Of a stretch of DNA of 64,000 nt, positions 41,101-51,124 are shown piece by piece. Position 1 is the first letter of the stretch; every line of letters starts with the position of its first letter. The notes below the pieces were generated by a model that was not told the origin of the DNA, searched no databases, and saw nothing but the letters and a program-made list of their open reading frames with translations. A program made the translations under genes and the position numbers. Source of the stretch: Paraburkholderia sp. PGU19 (GTDB lineage: Bacteria; Pseudomonadota; Gammaproteobacteria; Burkholderiales; Burkholderiaceae); contig NZ_AP023182.1 of the NCBI RefSeq assembly GCF_013426915.1, positions 496,001-560,000 of the forward strand, given 5' to 3'.

Positions 41101-42080
41101 TCGCCCGCCAGCTCGGCAATCGCTGCGCGGCGCTGACGGCGGGCTCACATGACCACGGAATGCATCTCGAGACGCACCATCTGTTCTGGACGAACAGCTT
41201 TTTCATGGGCGAATACGCCGCGGCGGAGTTTCACAGTTCACGAGGGAAGGCAATCTACGAGCGGGAGCGGGATCACGCGCTGGCATTCAAATACTCCGGA
41301 CACGATCCGGGTGTCTGCTGCCGGTGCTTCACCGCGCTGGTGCAGTGCCTGCACGGGTATCCGGACAAGTCACTTTCGACTTGTGACGATGCGCTCGAAC
41401 TCGCACAAGATCTCGGTCATCCACTCACGACTGCGCTTGCATACTGGACATGCAGCTTTGCCCACATGCTGCGCGGCGAGCCAGAACTGGCCAGACAGTG
41501 GGCAGAGCGGGAAATCGCGGTATGCGAGGAGTACGTGTTGCCTCTACTGTTGTCGCAGGGGACATTCCAGTTGGGCTGGTCGCTGGCGCAACTCGGGGAT
41601 CTCGACGAAGGCATAGAACGAATGCGAGAAGGCATCGCGGCAATTAGCGCAACGGGTGCGGAAATGGGGCTGCCGTATTTCAACGCATTGCTTGGCGAAG
41701 CCCTGGGCCGGGCGGGCGAACCGGCGGCCGGACTCAACGAGATCGATCGGGCGCTTGCCGCAGTCGATCAGCATGGCGGACGCTTCCAGCTATCGGAAAT
41801 GCTGCGCGTAAAGGCGGAATTGCTCGTCGCCTTATCCCACGCGCGGCGGGAAGAAGCACTCGCCTCCTTGCGCGAGGCGATCACGGTTGCGCGAAGGCAG
41901 GGCGCAGGGCTTCCGCGTCTTCGGGCGGCGATCAGCCTTGCGCGCCAGTTGGCGGATTCAGGTGACATTGAAGATGCATATGCGGTGCTGCAGCCCGCGT
42001 GTGAAAGCATCAGGGAACGAAGCGGACTAGCCGATGTGCGTACGGCCCATGCACTCCTGCACGATTTGACGAATCGATAG
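38130..42080 (+). CDS. SARP/AfsR-like giant regulator (BTAD, degenerate cyclase, AAA ATPase, TPR)
   Basis: 1316 residues. Residues 1-100 form an OmpR-type winged helix, and 100-245 form the bacterial transcriptional activator domain (BTAD) with TPR-like helices. Residues 281-455 form a class III nucleotide cyclase-like domain. Residues 475-800 form an AAA/STAND ATPase with Walker A GEPGVGKSR (near 504-512) and a Walker B-like LILVVEDLHWSDD (near 631). The remainder is TPR-like helical repeats. The cyclase domain looks dead: the first metal Asp of the usual VLFADL motif is replaced in VSVLCARV, and the VN.AARL motif is replaced by VPQLANRI, although CDGVTALFGAP keeps the second Asp. It probably acts as an ATP-dependent sensor-activator. 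It is divergent from the diiron gene and preceded by a leader ORF. Confidence 0.88.
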   Translation: MTRLMIEVFGGLHIRLVGKLVPLDFPTRKSKAILAYLALSPGMLRSREQLASVFWERSAEEQARASLRQTLSSLRRTLPDAPPLLNAEADAVWLDSHLVEVDALQFAHLANEPSHDSMAKAVALYRGVLFDGFGLREEPFEQWMTVERRWFHERAVEVFAELVSHWEQSGELDRAISVASRVLALDPLLEWAHAALIRLYLRTGRRDAAVRQYQECVRVLNTELGIAPAEETQRLASQIHHDSGRHSEPAASAAFAGPGAVQSGSASRAECAADISTVLPAERKQVSVLCARVREPVSDTDPETALEQFDPVLKAMVDAVHRFGGRVTQFRCDGVTALFGAPVAQEDHAVRACYAAFAMREGIPALTGRHLDARIGVHSGEAVVRTIGDNRSQHYDALGSVPQLANRIDAALSAGEIGVSADTVRCAEGFIELSDRQVRLLSGATSAPVEIFILRTKSALRLRWNARTVRELTRFVGRDAELATLQGMLERAGRGAGQVCAIVGEPGVGKSRLVHEFVNSAHATSWTRLETGTSSLDTSAIYLPLANLLRTWFGIGERDTLAEAADRLHRGVDAIDPALASMRAPLTALLDLPPEDPQWEMASPPQKRKRTLEAIVSLVIRASEKRPLILVVEDLHWSDDGTQVVLDHLVDFIAASRVLLIVTHRPEYRHAWFGKSYFSQLRLESLDAESAELFLRSLLGDDALLSALRRRLIERTGRTPLFLEESVRALADAGALIGRTGAYRMVQTIKTFEIPSTVHAVLASRIDRLSAQQKTLLQMAAVIGDEFPVDLLQQVADLDREQLLDLLGDLQAAEFVYQTRLLPHQKYTFKHALTHRVAYASVLKERRRSMHVQLVEVIERLHAQRLDEHVEQLAHHALAGELWDKALHYLYRSAGKALQRSAYQPATEYLHRGLEIINTLPRTPALLRHELDYQKVLGVTMMAAKGWAAKEVLDAYTQARVLCEELGDEGELFTVLRGEGQYRMIRGESEIARQLGNRCAALTAGSHDHGMHLETHHLFWTNSFFMGEYAAAEFHSSRGKAIYERERDHALAFKYSGHDPGVCCRCFTALVQCLHGYPDKSLSTCDDALELAQDLGHPLTTALAYWTCSFAHMLRGEPELARQWAEREIAVCEEYVLPLLLSQGTFQLGWSLAQLGDLDEGIERMREGIAAISATGAEMGLPYFNALLGEALGRAGEPAAGLNEIDRALAAVDQHGGRFQLSEMLRVKAELLVALSHARREEALASLREAITVARRQGAGLPRLRAAISLARQLADSGDIEDAYAVLQPACESIRERSGLADVRTAHALLHDLTNR

Positions 42081-42668
42081 CGAGAGATTGGCAGCTTCCC
42101 GGCTGGTTAGGCGAACGGGCATCTCCAGACAGATTCTCCACCCACATGACACGGGCGACCATTGGGAACTGGCGAGACCCATGCCGCCATTAGCGATTCC
42201 GTCAACGATCCAGGGCAGCATGCTGAGGTAACAGCGTACAAACATGCGTATGGTGCATTCAACGCAAGCCTCAAAGAATCATTGCCACGACGGCTTTGTC
42301 CTTTGAGCGGATCCAGCGGTTCAATCTGCATGGTATGCCGCTTTCCAGGTATCCGCCAATCGTCGCCAAGACAGACGTGATCCCGCAGTCTTTTGTGGAA
42401 GTGGACCACTGCCCGTCATGCCAGGCCGGGAGCGGTCTGGAACGGCGGCGCAATGCACATCTACGCAGTCGCCAGAAGATTTGCGCCGGCTCGTCCGCGG
42501 TCACCCTTTATAATCCGGCATGACTCCATCCATCTCCCACGCAGCAAGCTTACGGCCGCCGGCACCGGCTTCTCGATTCATCGGTTTGTTGGTCGCGCAT
42601 ACGGTAGTGGGGCGTTCGCCATCCGCGCGCGTGGAATGCACGTTCCACGAACTGCGGCCGACGATCGC
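42081..42668. other. intergenic region
   Basis: 588 bases without a recognisable gene. Near the end an inverted repeat GTGGAA-N6-TTCCAC (42631-42648) lies just before the RIO kinase start and could be its operator. In-frame codons extend upstream of 42669 but lack protein character. Confidence 0.45.
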
Positions 42669-43526
42669 ATGAAAATACCCAAACGACTTGCACCGCTTCT
42701 CGAAGAAGGACTTATCGACGAAGTCATTGGCCAGTTGATGAGCGGCAAGGAGGCAACAGTCTATGTCGTGCGCAGCGGCGAATCGACGCGTTGCGCCAAG
42801 GTCTACAAGGACGCGAAGCAGCGCAGTTTTCGGCAAGCCGCATCGTATCGGGACGGTCGCAAGGTCAAGAACAGCCGGCAGTTGCGGGCGATGGAAAAAG
42901 GTACGCGCTACGGCCGTCAGATGCAGGAAGCGTCATGGCAGAACGCCGAAGTGGACGCGCTGTTCCGGCTCGCCAACGCAGGTGTGCGCGTGCCGCAGCC
43001 CTATATTTGTACCGACGGCGTGTTGCTGATGGAACTGGTGATCGACGAGGTAGGCGACGTCGCACCACGACTCAACGACGTCGATCTGACGGAAGCCCGC
43101 GCCCTCGAACTGCACGCGCTGCTGCTGAACCAGGTTGTCCGCATGCTCTGCGCGGGCGTAGTTCACGGCGACCTGTCGGAATACAACATCCTGCTGGCAG
43201 CGGACGGACCGGTGATCATTGATCTGCCACAGGCGGTCGACGCAGCCGGCAACAACGAAGCCGCCTCGATGCTCAAGCGAGACGTCGACAACCTGGCCGC
43301 GTACTTCGGACGGTTTGCACCGCAAATACTCACCGCGAGTTATGGCACGGAGATCTGGGCGCTCTTCGAAGCAGGGCGGCTGCATGTCGATGCCGAACTG
43401 ACCGGTCGCATCGAAGTCGACACGCGACCTGTGGACCTCGACGGCGTGCTGCAGGAACTCGAAGCGACACGTCTTGAGGAAGACGCGCGAGTGCGGCGAC
43501 AGCAGGAACTGAGCGCAGGCCGGTAA
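42669..43526 (+). CDS. RIO-type serine/threonine protein kinase
   Basis: 285 residues from ATG 42669; ATG 42636 is an alternative and neither has a strong ribosome site. It has the RIO kinase hallmarks: a glycine-poor nucleotide loop SGKEATVYVV (25-34), the ATP-binding Lys44 in CAKVYK, the catalytic Asp168 in VHGDLSEYNIL, and the metal-binding Asp185 in IIDLPQAVD. Bacterial RIO kinases are cytoplasmic and poorly understood, and some affect translation and stress responses. The flavohemoglobin gene follows 270 bp downstream. Confidence 0.9.
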   Translation: MKIPKRLAPLLEEGLIDEVIGQLMSGKEATVYVVRSGESTRCAKVYKDAKQRSFRQAASYRDGRKVKNSRQLRAMEKGTRYGRQMQEASWQNAEVDALFRLANAGVRVPQPYICTDGVLLMELVIDEVGDVAPRLNDVDLTEARALELHALLLNQVVRMLCAGVVHGDLSEYNILLAADGPVIIDLPQAVDAAGNNEAASMLKRDVDNLAAYFGRFAPQILTASYGTEIWALFEAGRLHVDAELTGRIEVDTRPVDLDGVLQELEATRLEEDARVRRQQELSAGR

Positions 43527-43784
43527 CCGTGCTCGATGTCCCCCGAAGATCGAAATCTCCTTCTGCCAATCCGTTGCGCTGCAGGGTCGCGAAAAATCCT
43601 TGTGTTCATCTGGTTCGATCAGGCACACGTTCGTCCCCCGACGTGTTCAACGGAGATATCGTCAACCGATGCCAGTCTGCTCTAGGCCGCCGCTTTTGGC
43701 TCGAGCCGGGCCGACTCGGTATCATCAAACGCGCCGTCGTTGTATAGACTTGAGCTAAGGCGGGGACGCTCCCCGGCGTTGTGA

Positions 43785-45008
<1,224 letters not shown>

Positions 45009-45708
45009 GCACGACTGGCGTAGACCGTATTAGAACTCTCACCGTTATGGTCAATTCGCGACCACGAGACTGACCGAGGACGGGGGAGTCTCGCAAGACA
45101 AGGGTTTCGACCGCGCGAAGTAAAGTTGTCACCGGCGATGGCCGGTTCGAGGAGCGACTTGCACGTTTCACCGCCGTCGGCTGGCAGTTGGAACACGAGC
45201 CGGTGGCCGTCTGGTGCCGCGCGCAATGGATAAGTCTCAATGCGGCCCAAAGGGAGACATTCGTTCGCTTGATCTTAGCCATCCTGGAGCGACCGCTGCA
45301 TCCTCACTAAGGATCACCCAGTTGGCTAGTGCCGTCAGCGATCGGGCTTTGCGCATCGATGCGACGGCGAACCACGGCTTGAGCGAAGGTCGTCGTGCAC
45401 GCACCATCGAGCGTAGAACTTGACGTTGTTGAAAGGGGAGCTGTGACCGGATTGCGCCCTGAAGACATTAGCGGTTCAATGCTTGCGGCGTTGGTGACCG
45501 TCATCGGGCTTCTACCGAAAATTGAAGTACTTCACGCACGCGGCGCGCTGTGTAGTGTTTGATTAACGCGGTGGCTGCCAGCACAATCAAGAAGTCAGGA
45601 GGGGAACAATCGCCAGGTGACTCACTGACAGACGGGCGACTCCCCCACGTTCACGCGTAGGTAGCACGTAGCGGATTCGCACTCCGGCTTCCGTATTTGA
45701 CGCGAACA
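45009..45708. other. intergenic region
   Basis: 700 bases. Short frames occur on both strands (for example minus 44947-45282) but none has a ribosome site or recognisable motif. No repeat or IS end was detected by eye. Confidence 0.4.
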
Positions 45709-46501
45709 ATGGCCACCATTCGGGACAATTCCAGGTTCAGCCTCATCCTGCACACCGGAATTGTTGCAGTGGCGTATTTCGCAGGTGCGAAGCTAGGACT
45801 TTCCTATGCGGTAGTGGGCGGCGCAATCTCTCTTGTATGGCCCTCCAGCGGCATCGCTCTCGTTGCGCTGCTCGCTCTGGGCATCGAAGTTGCCCCGGGA
45901 ATTGCCGTTGGCTCTTTCCTGGCCAACATGTGGGGGGCGTGCCTCCAGTCGTGGCCGCGCTGATAGGCATCGGGTCCATGGTTGGACCGTTGACGGCAGC
46001 CGTATTGCTGAACCGCGTGACCCGATTCCAGGTGACCTTGGCCGCGTCAATGACGTGTTGGCCCTCATCGGTCTGGCTGCGGTGATGAGTACGGCAATCA
46101 GTGGGCTGGTCGGCACGACCGCGCTGCTAGAAGGTGGCCTGGTGCCGCTCGCTGGGTACGCAGCGGCCCTTCTGAAATGGACTTGCTCGACCCGCTGCTG
46201 CAGGTACCGTGCAGCACAGGAAGCCATCAACAACGCGCTGAAATATTGTCACGGCCACCACATCTGGGTTGACCTCGAGCGGGCGGGCGGTCTGCAGACA
46301 CTTTCCATCAGTGACGACGGGGTAGGCATCGGCCCGGAAGAAATGGAGCGTGCCGCGGGTCTTGGACTGCACAGCCTGCGTCACCGGGCAAGCCTGCTGG
46401 GCGGCTCCTGCACCGTGACCCGCAACGGCCTGGGCGGCACCACCGTCGCCATCAGTTATCCGCTACCGGAGGATTCCGGCCATGCACAGCAAATGCGCTA
46501 G
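45709..46501 (+). pseudogene. MASE1-type sensor histidine kinase, collapsed
   Basis: Three reading frames are needed to follow it. The first, from ATG 45709, gives a MASE1 membrane domain (AVAYFAGAKLGLSYA, LVWPSSGIALVALLALG). At 45932-45937 a G run is one short, and the frame resumes at VPPVVAALIGIGS. At 46042-46043 a C is missing, and it resumes at RVNDVLALIGLAAV. After AALLKW (about 46178) the sequence jumps to RAAQEAINNALKY, the start of the HATPase domain, which ends GGTTVAISYPLPE. The rest of MASE1, any PAS domain and the dimerisation/phospho-His region are missing. The internal deletion makes this a true pseudogene whatever the single-base changes mean. Confidence 0.8.
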
Positions 46502-47147
46502 CCCAGGCCGTGCGACGCAAATCCTCATCGTGGATGATCACCCCATCATCCGGGACGGGATGACGCTTTTGCTCAATCTGCAAGAAGGTCTGCACGTCTG
46601 CTGTGCAGCGGGCAGCACCGAAGAGGCGCTCGCGGCGATGGACTGCCAGCCCGACATGGCCATTGTGGACATTAGCCTGCAAACGGACTCCGGCCTCGAA
46701 CTTGTCAAGACTCTGCGTCACCGCTATCCAGATTTGGGAATCCTCGTCCTCAGCATGCATGACGAAAGCCTCTTTGCCGAACGCGCCCTGCGGTCCGGGG
46801 CAAACGGGTACCTGATGAAACTCGAGGCCACTGAGCATGTCGTGAGCGCCATCCGCGAAGTGCTGGCGGGCAATATTTACATGAGTGCTGCCATGCATGA
46901 GAAGCTCGCGCGGGCGCTTGCCGTACCTCACAAAAAGCCCGAGGGCCCGATTGCGAGACTGTCGGAACGGGAATTCGAAGTCCTACACCTGATCGGCCTC
47001 GGCTTCAGCACCCGTGAAATTGCGGAGAAGCTGAGCCGGAGCGTGAAGACCATCGAAGCGCACCAGGCCAATATCAGAGAAAAGCTGAACATCCGTAACG
47101 GCAAGGAGCTGACGCGGTTCGCAATTCAGTGGATCGAGAGCCAATAA
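46482..47147 (+). CDS. NarL/FixJ family response regulator
   Basis: 221 residues. The receiver domain has acidic D18/D19, phospho-acceptor D63 (AIVDISL) and K113. The C-terminal LuxR-type helix-turn-helix (LSEREFEVLHLIGLGFSTREIAEKL, in two windows) occupies about 153-215. The start ATG 46482 has GGAGG upstream and overlaps the end of the broken histidine kinase gene by 20 bases, as in an intact two-component operon. With the kinase gone it would rely on another kinase or small phosphodonors. Confidence 0.93.
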   Translation: MHSKCASPGRATQILIVDDHPIIRDGMTLLLNLQEGLHVCCAAGSTEEALAAMDCQPDMAIVDISLQTDSGLELVKTLRHRYPDLGILVLSMHDESLFAERALRSGANGYLMKLEATEHVVSAIREVLAGNIYMSAAMHEKLARALAVPHKKPEGPIARLSEREFEVLHLIGLGFSTREIAEKLSRSVKTIEAHQANIREKLNIRNGKELTRFAIQWIESQ

Positions 47148-47338
47148 GGCTGTGCCCGCCCACTTAATCAGGCAATCCCCTAGCCTCTTTTAAGACGGGC
47201 GCCTTATTCACGCGCATGGGGTCGGCGAATACAGTCGTAAGTGCCCAGCACCGAGCGGTCTGCCTCCGGTGCGTCTGCCGAAACCGTGCGACGGGTGCAA
47301 CAGAACGGGACCCGCCGCGGAATGCCGAAGGAACAATC

Positions 47339-48034
47339 ATGCGCGCATTCGACGTCATGACTCCCTCCGTCGTCACCGCCAGACCGGACATGACGATCCA
47401 CGACGCTGCAAAACTGTTTGTCGACAACCATATCGGCGGTATGCCGGTTGTCGATGCGAACGGACAGGTAGTGGGCATTGTCAGTCATCGCGACCTGCTG
47501 CATCGCGTAGAGAACGGTACAGGGAGCAGCAAGCGCCCGTGGTGGCTCGAAATTCTTGCGTCGTCGCCTCGTGACCAGGCTGCGCGGTATGTGAAGGAGC
47601 ACGGTCGACTCGTGGGCGACGTCATGTGCGACCAGGTGATTTCGATCGCTGAAGACATGCCCCTCCAGCAGATTGCAGATCTCATGGAGCGTCGGCACCT
47701 CAAACGCGTGCCGGTGATGAAGGACGGCAAGCTGGTCGGCATCGTGTGCCGGGGAAACCTGATTCGCGCGCTCGCGAACGTCGAACCGCGCGTGGACGGG
47801 CAAGCGCATGACGATGCGAGCCTGCGCGACGCGATCGTTCGCGAAATGCACGGACAGCGCTGGGGGCTGCCAAAACAGAGCGTTCTCGTCAAGGACGGCG
47901 TCGCCCATCTGTGGGGTGTGAGCGAGTCCGACGAGGAAAGGCGCGCGATCCGCATCGCCGCCGAGGGTGTGCCCGGCGTCAAACGCGTAGAGAGCCACGT
48001 GCTGCAGTCTCCGGGTGTGATTCCAACGCTGTAG
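47339..48034 (+). CDS. CBS-pair and BON domain protein
   Basis: 231 residues from ATG 47339 (AAGGA upstream). Two CBS motifs (MTPSVVTARPDMTIHDAAKL near residue 7, and VISIAEDMPLQQIADLMERR near 100) form an adenosyl-ligand sensing pair. Residues about 155-225 form a BON domain (LVKDGVAHLWGVSESDEER, GVKRVESHV). CBS-BON proteins are common in stress clusters of proteobacteria, and the partner is unknown. It lies 190 bp after the response regulator and may be in its regulon. Confidence 0.9.
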   Translation: MRAFDVMTPSVVTARPDMTIHDAAKLFVDNHIGGMPVVDANGQVVGIVSHRDLLHRVENGTGSSKRPWWLEILASSPRDQAARYVKEHGRLVGDVMCDQVISIAEDMPLQQIADLMERRHLKRVPVMKDGKLVGIVCRGNLIRALANVEPRVDGQAHDDASLRDAIVREMHGQRWGLPKQSVLVKDGVAHLWGVSESDEERRAIRIAAEGVPGVKRVESHVLQSPGVIPTL

Positions 48035-48142
48035 CCGCTCTCAACCGCGGACCGTTGCCATGTGTTCGACTCGGTCCTGTGCGCAAGGCAAAGAGGCTCG
48101 CTTTGAGCCGGGCCTCATTCGATACAGGAGGAAATCAGCGAA

Positions 48143-48226
48143 GTGAAACGGCTTGCTTTGGCACCGCTCGGACTCGCGTTACGGGGCGGTTCCCCTACCG
48201 CTGGGGTCAGTCCGATGTGCGGTTAG
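48143..48226 (+). CDS. candidate 27-residue ORF (doubtful)
   Basis: GTG start with AGGAGG eleven bases upstream. The translation begins like a signal peptide (MKRLALAPLGLAL) and then stops. It could be the 5' remnant of another small exported protein lying before the DUF4148 gene. No family is recognised. Confidence 0.22.
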   Translation: MKRLALAPLGLALRGGSPTAGVSPMCG

Positions 48227-48331
48227 CGCTCTTGAACGCCTCGTGCTTCACTGCATCGATGGGTCGTTGACGCCGGCTGCATATAAGGAGGCTTGTCGCA
48301 CCCTGGTCGCAATCGTTGGAGGTAGCTCATC

Positions 48332-48637
48332 ATGAAATTCCTTGTGCAAACTGTCGTTATCCTTACTGTCTTGGCTACTCCGGTTATTTCGTTCGCACAA
48401 GCGAACAGCACCGTGACACGTGAACAAGTCCGCGCCGATCTCATCCAGCTCGAACAGGCTGGCTATCACGTCGGTGACGGCGACAATACAAACTATCCTG
48501 CTGATATCCAGGCTGCCGAAGCGCGCGTCGCGGCGCAGAACGGCGCAAGCAGTTACGGTGGTGTGGTCAGCGGGACGTCAGCGTCTGGTGCACCCGCGCC
48601 TGTTACCGGCTTGCAGCCGATTTACTTCGGTCAGTAA
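48332..48637 (+). CDS. DUF4148 domain exported protein
   Basis: 101 residues. A signal peptide covers residues 1-22 (ends SFAQ), followed by the DUF4148 core TREQVRADLIQLEQAGYHV and YPADIQAAEARVAAQ, and a Gly/Ser-rich tail. GGAGG lies before ATG 48332. Function is unknown. It is one of three in the window and is convergent with the next copy. Confidence 0.87.
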   Translation: MKFLVQTVVILTVLATPVISFAQANSTVTREQVRADLIQLEQAGYHVGDGDNTNYPADIQAAEARVAAQNGASSYGGVVSGTSASGAPAPVTGLQPIYFGQ

Positions 48638-49147
48638 GCGATTGCGTTGACGAACCGCCTCGCATGGTTTTGCAGGCCGGCTCCATCGGTGGCTCGCGTA
48701 TCGATCCTGGTGACACGGTTTGCTGGATGTGTGCCGCTGAGACCGGCGCGTCGATACGCTCCACCCGGCTGCTGTTCACGAGCTGGTGTTGATTGTGTTA
48801 AAGCCTGGCATTGCCGCTTCAACAGCCCACCAGTGATCATTGTGGCCCGCCCCGGCCCGGAATGTGGCGGCCGCTGCAGATAACGGGATGAGCGTTGTAC
48901 TGCTCAATGCGGTCGCATAGGTATCGCCGGGTTCTACGTCCGTAGAGGGTCGCTTGCTGCCGGTCGCCGACTTGCGAGCTTCAGGCGGTGTACGCGGATT
49001 GCATGGGGACTGCACCCGGCCAGTTTTCGACACCAGTGCATGTGCGCGCGCCAGACGCTCGAACGGTCGCTTCACACTTGTAAGCAAACCTGACGGGCTC
49101 ACTTGGGCCTGCCGACCGGGGCCGCAGAAGCGAAAGGGCCCCGTCAC
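48638..49147. other. intergenic region between convergent DUF4148 genes
   Basis: 510 bases. The longest frame (minus 48776-49147, 123 codons) has no ribosome site, no family and a low-complexity look, so no gene is called. A GC-rich segment GGGGCCGCAG..CCCCGTCAC near 49120-49146 may end transcription. Confidence 0.4.
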
Positions 49148-49441
49148 TTACGGCTTGATGGCCTTGTTGTCCGAGGAATCGGCCGGTGCGATCGCGGGCG
49201 ATCCTGATGCCGATGATCCACTCTTTACGCCGCCGTATGAGAGGCGTCTTTCAGCCGCCTGAATATCCTGCGGATAGTTCCTGTCTTTACCCGCCGCGGG
49301 GTTGTAGCCGGCCTGTTCTATTTGCTGGAGTTCGGCGCGCACCTCGGCGCGTGTGCGGGGCGCCGTGTCCGACTGGGCGAATGCCGCCAGCGATACGGCG
49401 AAAGCGGAAGTGGCGGCGACTGCGAAAATGACCGATTTCAC
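49148..49441 (-). CDS. DUF4148 domain exported protein
   Basis: 97 residues from GTG 49441, supported by AGGAGG six bases upstream; a longer frame to 49489 lacks a site. A signal peptide covers about residues 1-23 (AVSLAAFAQ), then the core RAEVRAELQQIEQAGYNP and YPQDIQAAERR, and a Ser/Gly tail. Function is unknown. It is a paralogue of the 48332 gene. Confidence 0.87.
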   Translation of the reverse strand: MKSVIFAVAATSAFAVSLAAFAQSDTAPRTRAEVRAELQQIEQAGYNPAAGKDRNYPQDIQAAERRLSYGGVKSGSSASGSPAIAPADSSDNKAIKP

Positions 49442-50084
49442 GATGACCTCCTGTTGCGTACTGCACCCGGTTAAGCCCAGTTCTGTCATCCCTGGAGTTT
49501 AGGCGAGCAACCCTACGAGACTGATACAACGGGCATGGCGCCGGCGGCGTCCATCACGTTTAAACAAACATCTTGCTCTTTTCTCGGATTCCGTGCTGGA
49601 TGAGTATGCGGAGGGAGGAGAGTAGTATCGGTTGAGCGCGTAGCGACGATGGTACTGTGACGAAGGCCGGTGTGGCTGCCGCGGCAGCCGATCTGCGCGG
49701 GAGCTTCAGATCGGCAGAGGGGAGAGAGCGACAATCGATGGTGCAGGGAGATCCCAGCGACGTTCGCAGACGGGTGGCGTCTCATCTCCCGTTCACCCGT
49801 CGTGTGTGACCTCCATCAGGTGCGCGGACTCCACCTCCATCGCTTTTCACAGCATTAGCCCTGTTCAAAAGCCCCCCATGTAAGGTTTTGATTTTATCGG
49901 GATGCAAACGGGCTTTTTTGCCCGCCCAAAAGGGGCGCGGGGACAAATCCCGTTCAGTTAAGCGCTGAACGCATTTTTGTTTTTGTTCTGGGAAGGTGCT
50001 GTAAACGAGGTGCCGAACTTTTAGACGCTGCCGTCCTTGGCCTTGGTGACATTCTGGTTGGCGATTTTCTTCAAACGCCAATCC
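49442..50084. other. lower-GC intergenic region
   Basis: 643 bases, noticeably AT-richer from 49850 on. It holds a stem GTTCAG-N7-CTGAAC (49952-49970) and a hairpin ACGGGC-TTTTTT-GCCCGC (about 49908-49925). On the minus strand, 50027-50093 reads WRLKKIANQNVTKAKDGSV then stop, like the end of a lost protein. No intact gene. Confidence 0.4.
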
Positions 50085-50732
50085 CTACTCGCCGCTCACC
50101 TTCGAGGCCCATTCATGGACGGGCTTTAGGCGCTCGATTGCAGATGACAAATCTTCGCCCGAGTCGCGTGATGGATCAATTGGAGTCGATATAGTGAGGT
50201 GAGGCGTAACCTCCATAATCCTCGAATCGGGATCCGGCCCAACCTTTCTCACTAAGGTCACCGCCTGGCTACCTCGGCCACGATATCTCCGGTCCTTGTC
50301 GAGGCAGCCGAGGGCTTCGGTGAGTATCGTATGCCATAGATCCTCGGTAAGTTCGGACAGGCAAAACTCACGTCCACCTAGATACTTCTCCTGGATCTCC
50401 GGCCTCGAAGTTACCTGCCACGCATCGCGAGTAAATCGTAGGGTGATGTTCTGAGGGTCGCGCAGATCGGGTACGAGTCGTAGTAACGCCGGGATGTCCA
50501 GTTCGGATGTTATTAGCGTAGCAATCGGCCAACCGCGGTATTGCTTGCCCTCGAGATTGACTCCTACACGTGCTGTCACTTCCTTCGGGTATATCGCAAG
50601 ATTCCATTGGACTCCTTCGCGTCCATCACTAATTCCAAAATAGGGCTTGTTTAATTGCCCGAATGGTTGCCCTTTAACATTCAGATATTCGTTGAACCTG
50701 TCTAACAGGTGGGCGTATAAAAAGTTTTCCAT
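50085..50732 (-). CDS. hypothetical protein of unknown family, low GC
   Basis: 215 residues from ATG 50732. I do not recognise the family. The sequence is a normal globular mix with no membrane segment or signal peptide; notable segments are GVQWNLAIYPKEVTARVGVNLEGK, in part, and LTEDLWHTILTEALGCLDKD. Base composition (near 50% GC) is clearly below the neighbouring genes and the flanks are gene-poor, which suggests horizontal acquisition. No adjacent partner genes point to a role. The ribosome site is weak. Confidence 0.6.
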   Translation of the reverse strand: MENFLYAHLLDRFNEYLNVKGQPFGQLNKPYFGISDGREGVQWNLAIYPKEVTARVGVNLEGKQYRGWPIATLITSELDIPALLRLVPDLRDPQNITLRFTRDAWQVTSRPEIQEKYLGGREFCLSELTEDLWHTILTEALGCLDKDRRYRGRGSQAVTLVRKVGPDPDSRIMEVTPHLTISTPIDPSRDSGEDLSSAIERLKPVHEWASKVSGE

Positions 50733-50845
50733 AATGGTTTGCCCACAGTTGTTTAGAAAACGAGCTCAACAGATGTCGCCGGTGATATCAGGCGAGAAAC
50801 TGGCCGTCGGCCGGTACGTTTTCGTACCAGACCTGGCTGACGGCT

Positions 50846-51124
50846 TTACTGGCTTGCGCCGTGCGGCACACCGGACGGCAAACCTGCATGTCCGCCAGCT
50901 TGCACCGGAGCGGCTGTCGAAGCGCCTGCGCCCGGAGCAGCAGCCGCAGGAGCCGAAGCAGCCTCAGCGGCAGGACCCGAGGCGGCTGAGGCTGCCGGGG
51001 CTTCGCTCGCAGCAGCGCTCGAGGCTGCGGCAGCGTCGGGCGCAGCAGATTCATCGCTGCCCTTGCTGCATGCGGCCAGCGCCATAGCCGCCAACAGGGA
51101 TGTGACGAGGAGGTATTTCTTCAC
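50846..51124 (-). CDS. small alanine-rich lipoprotein
   Basis: 92 residues from GTG 51124 (AAAGGA upstream). The N-terminus MKKYLLVTSLLAAMALAACS is a lipoprotein signal with lipobox LAAC, so the mature protein is lipid-anchored in the envelope. The rest is low-complexity Ala/Ser/Pro/Gly. Small Ala-rich lipoproteins of this type are common in Burkholderiaceae and have no known enzymatic role. Confidence 0.72.
   Translation of the reverse strand: MKKYLLVTSLLAAMALAACSKGSDESAAPDAAAASSAAASEAPAASAASGPAAEAASAPAAAAPGAGASTAAPVQAGGHAGLPSGVPHGASQ

Noticed and set aside
48776..49147. 123-codon minus-strand frame between DUF4148 genes
   Set aside because: No ribosome site, no recognised motif, low-complexity start; insufficient support for a gene.
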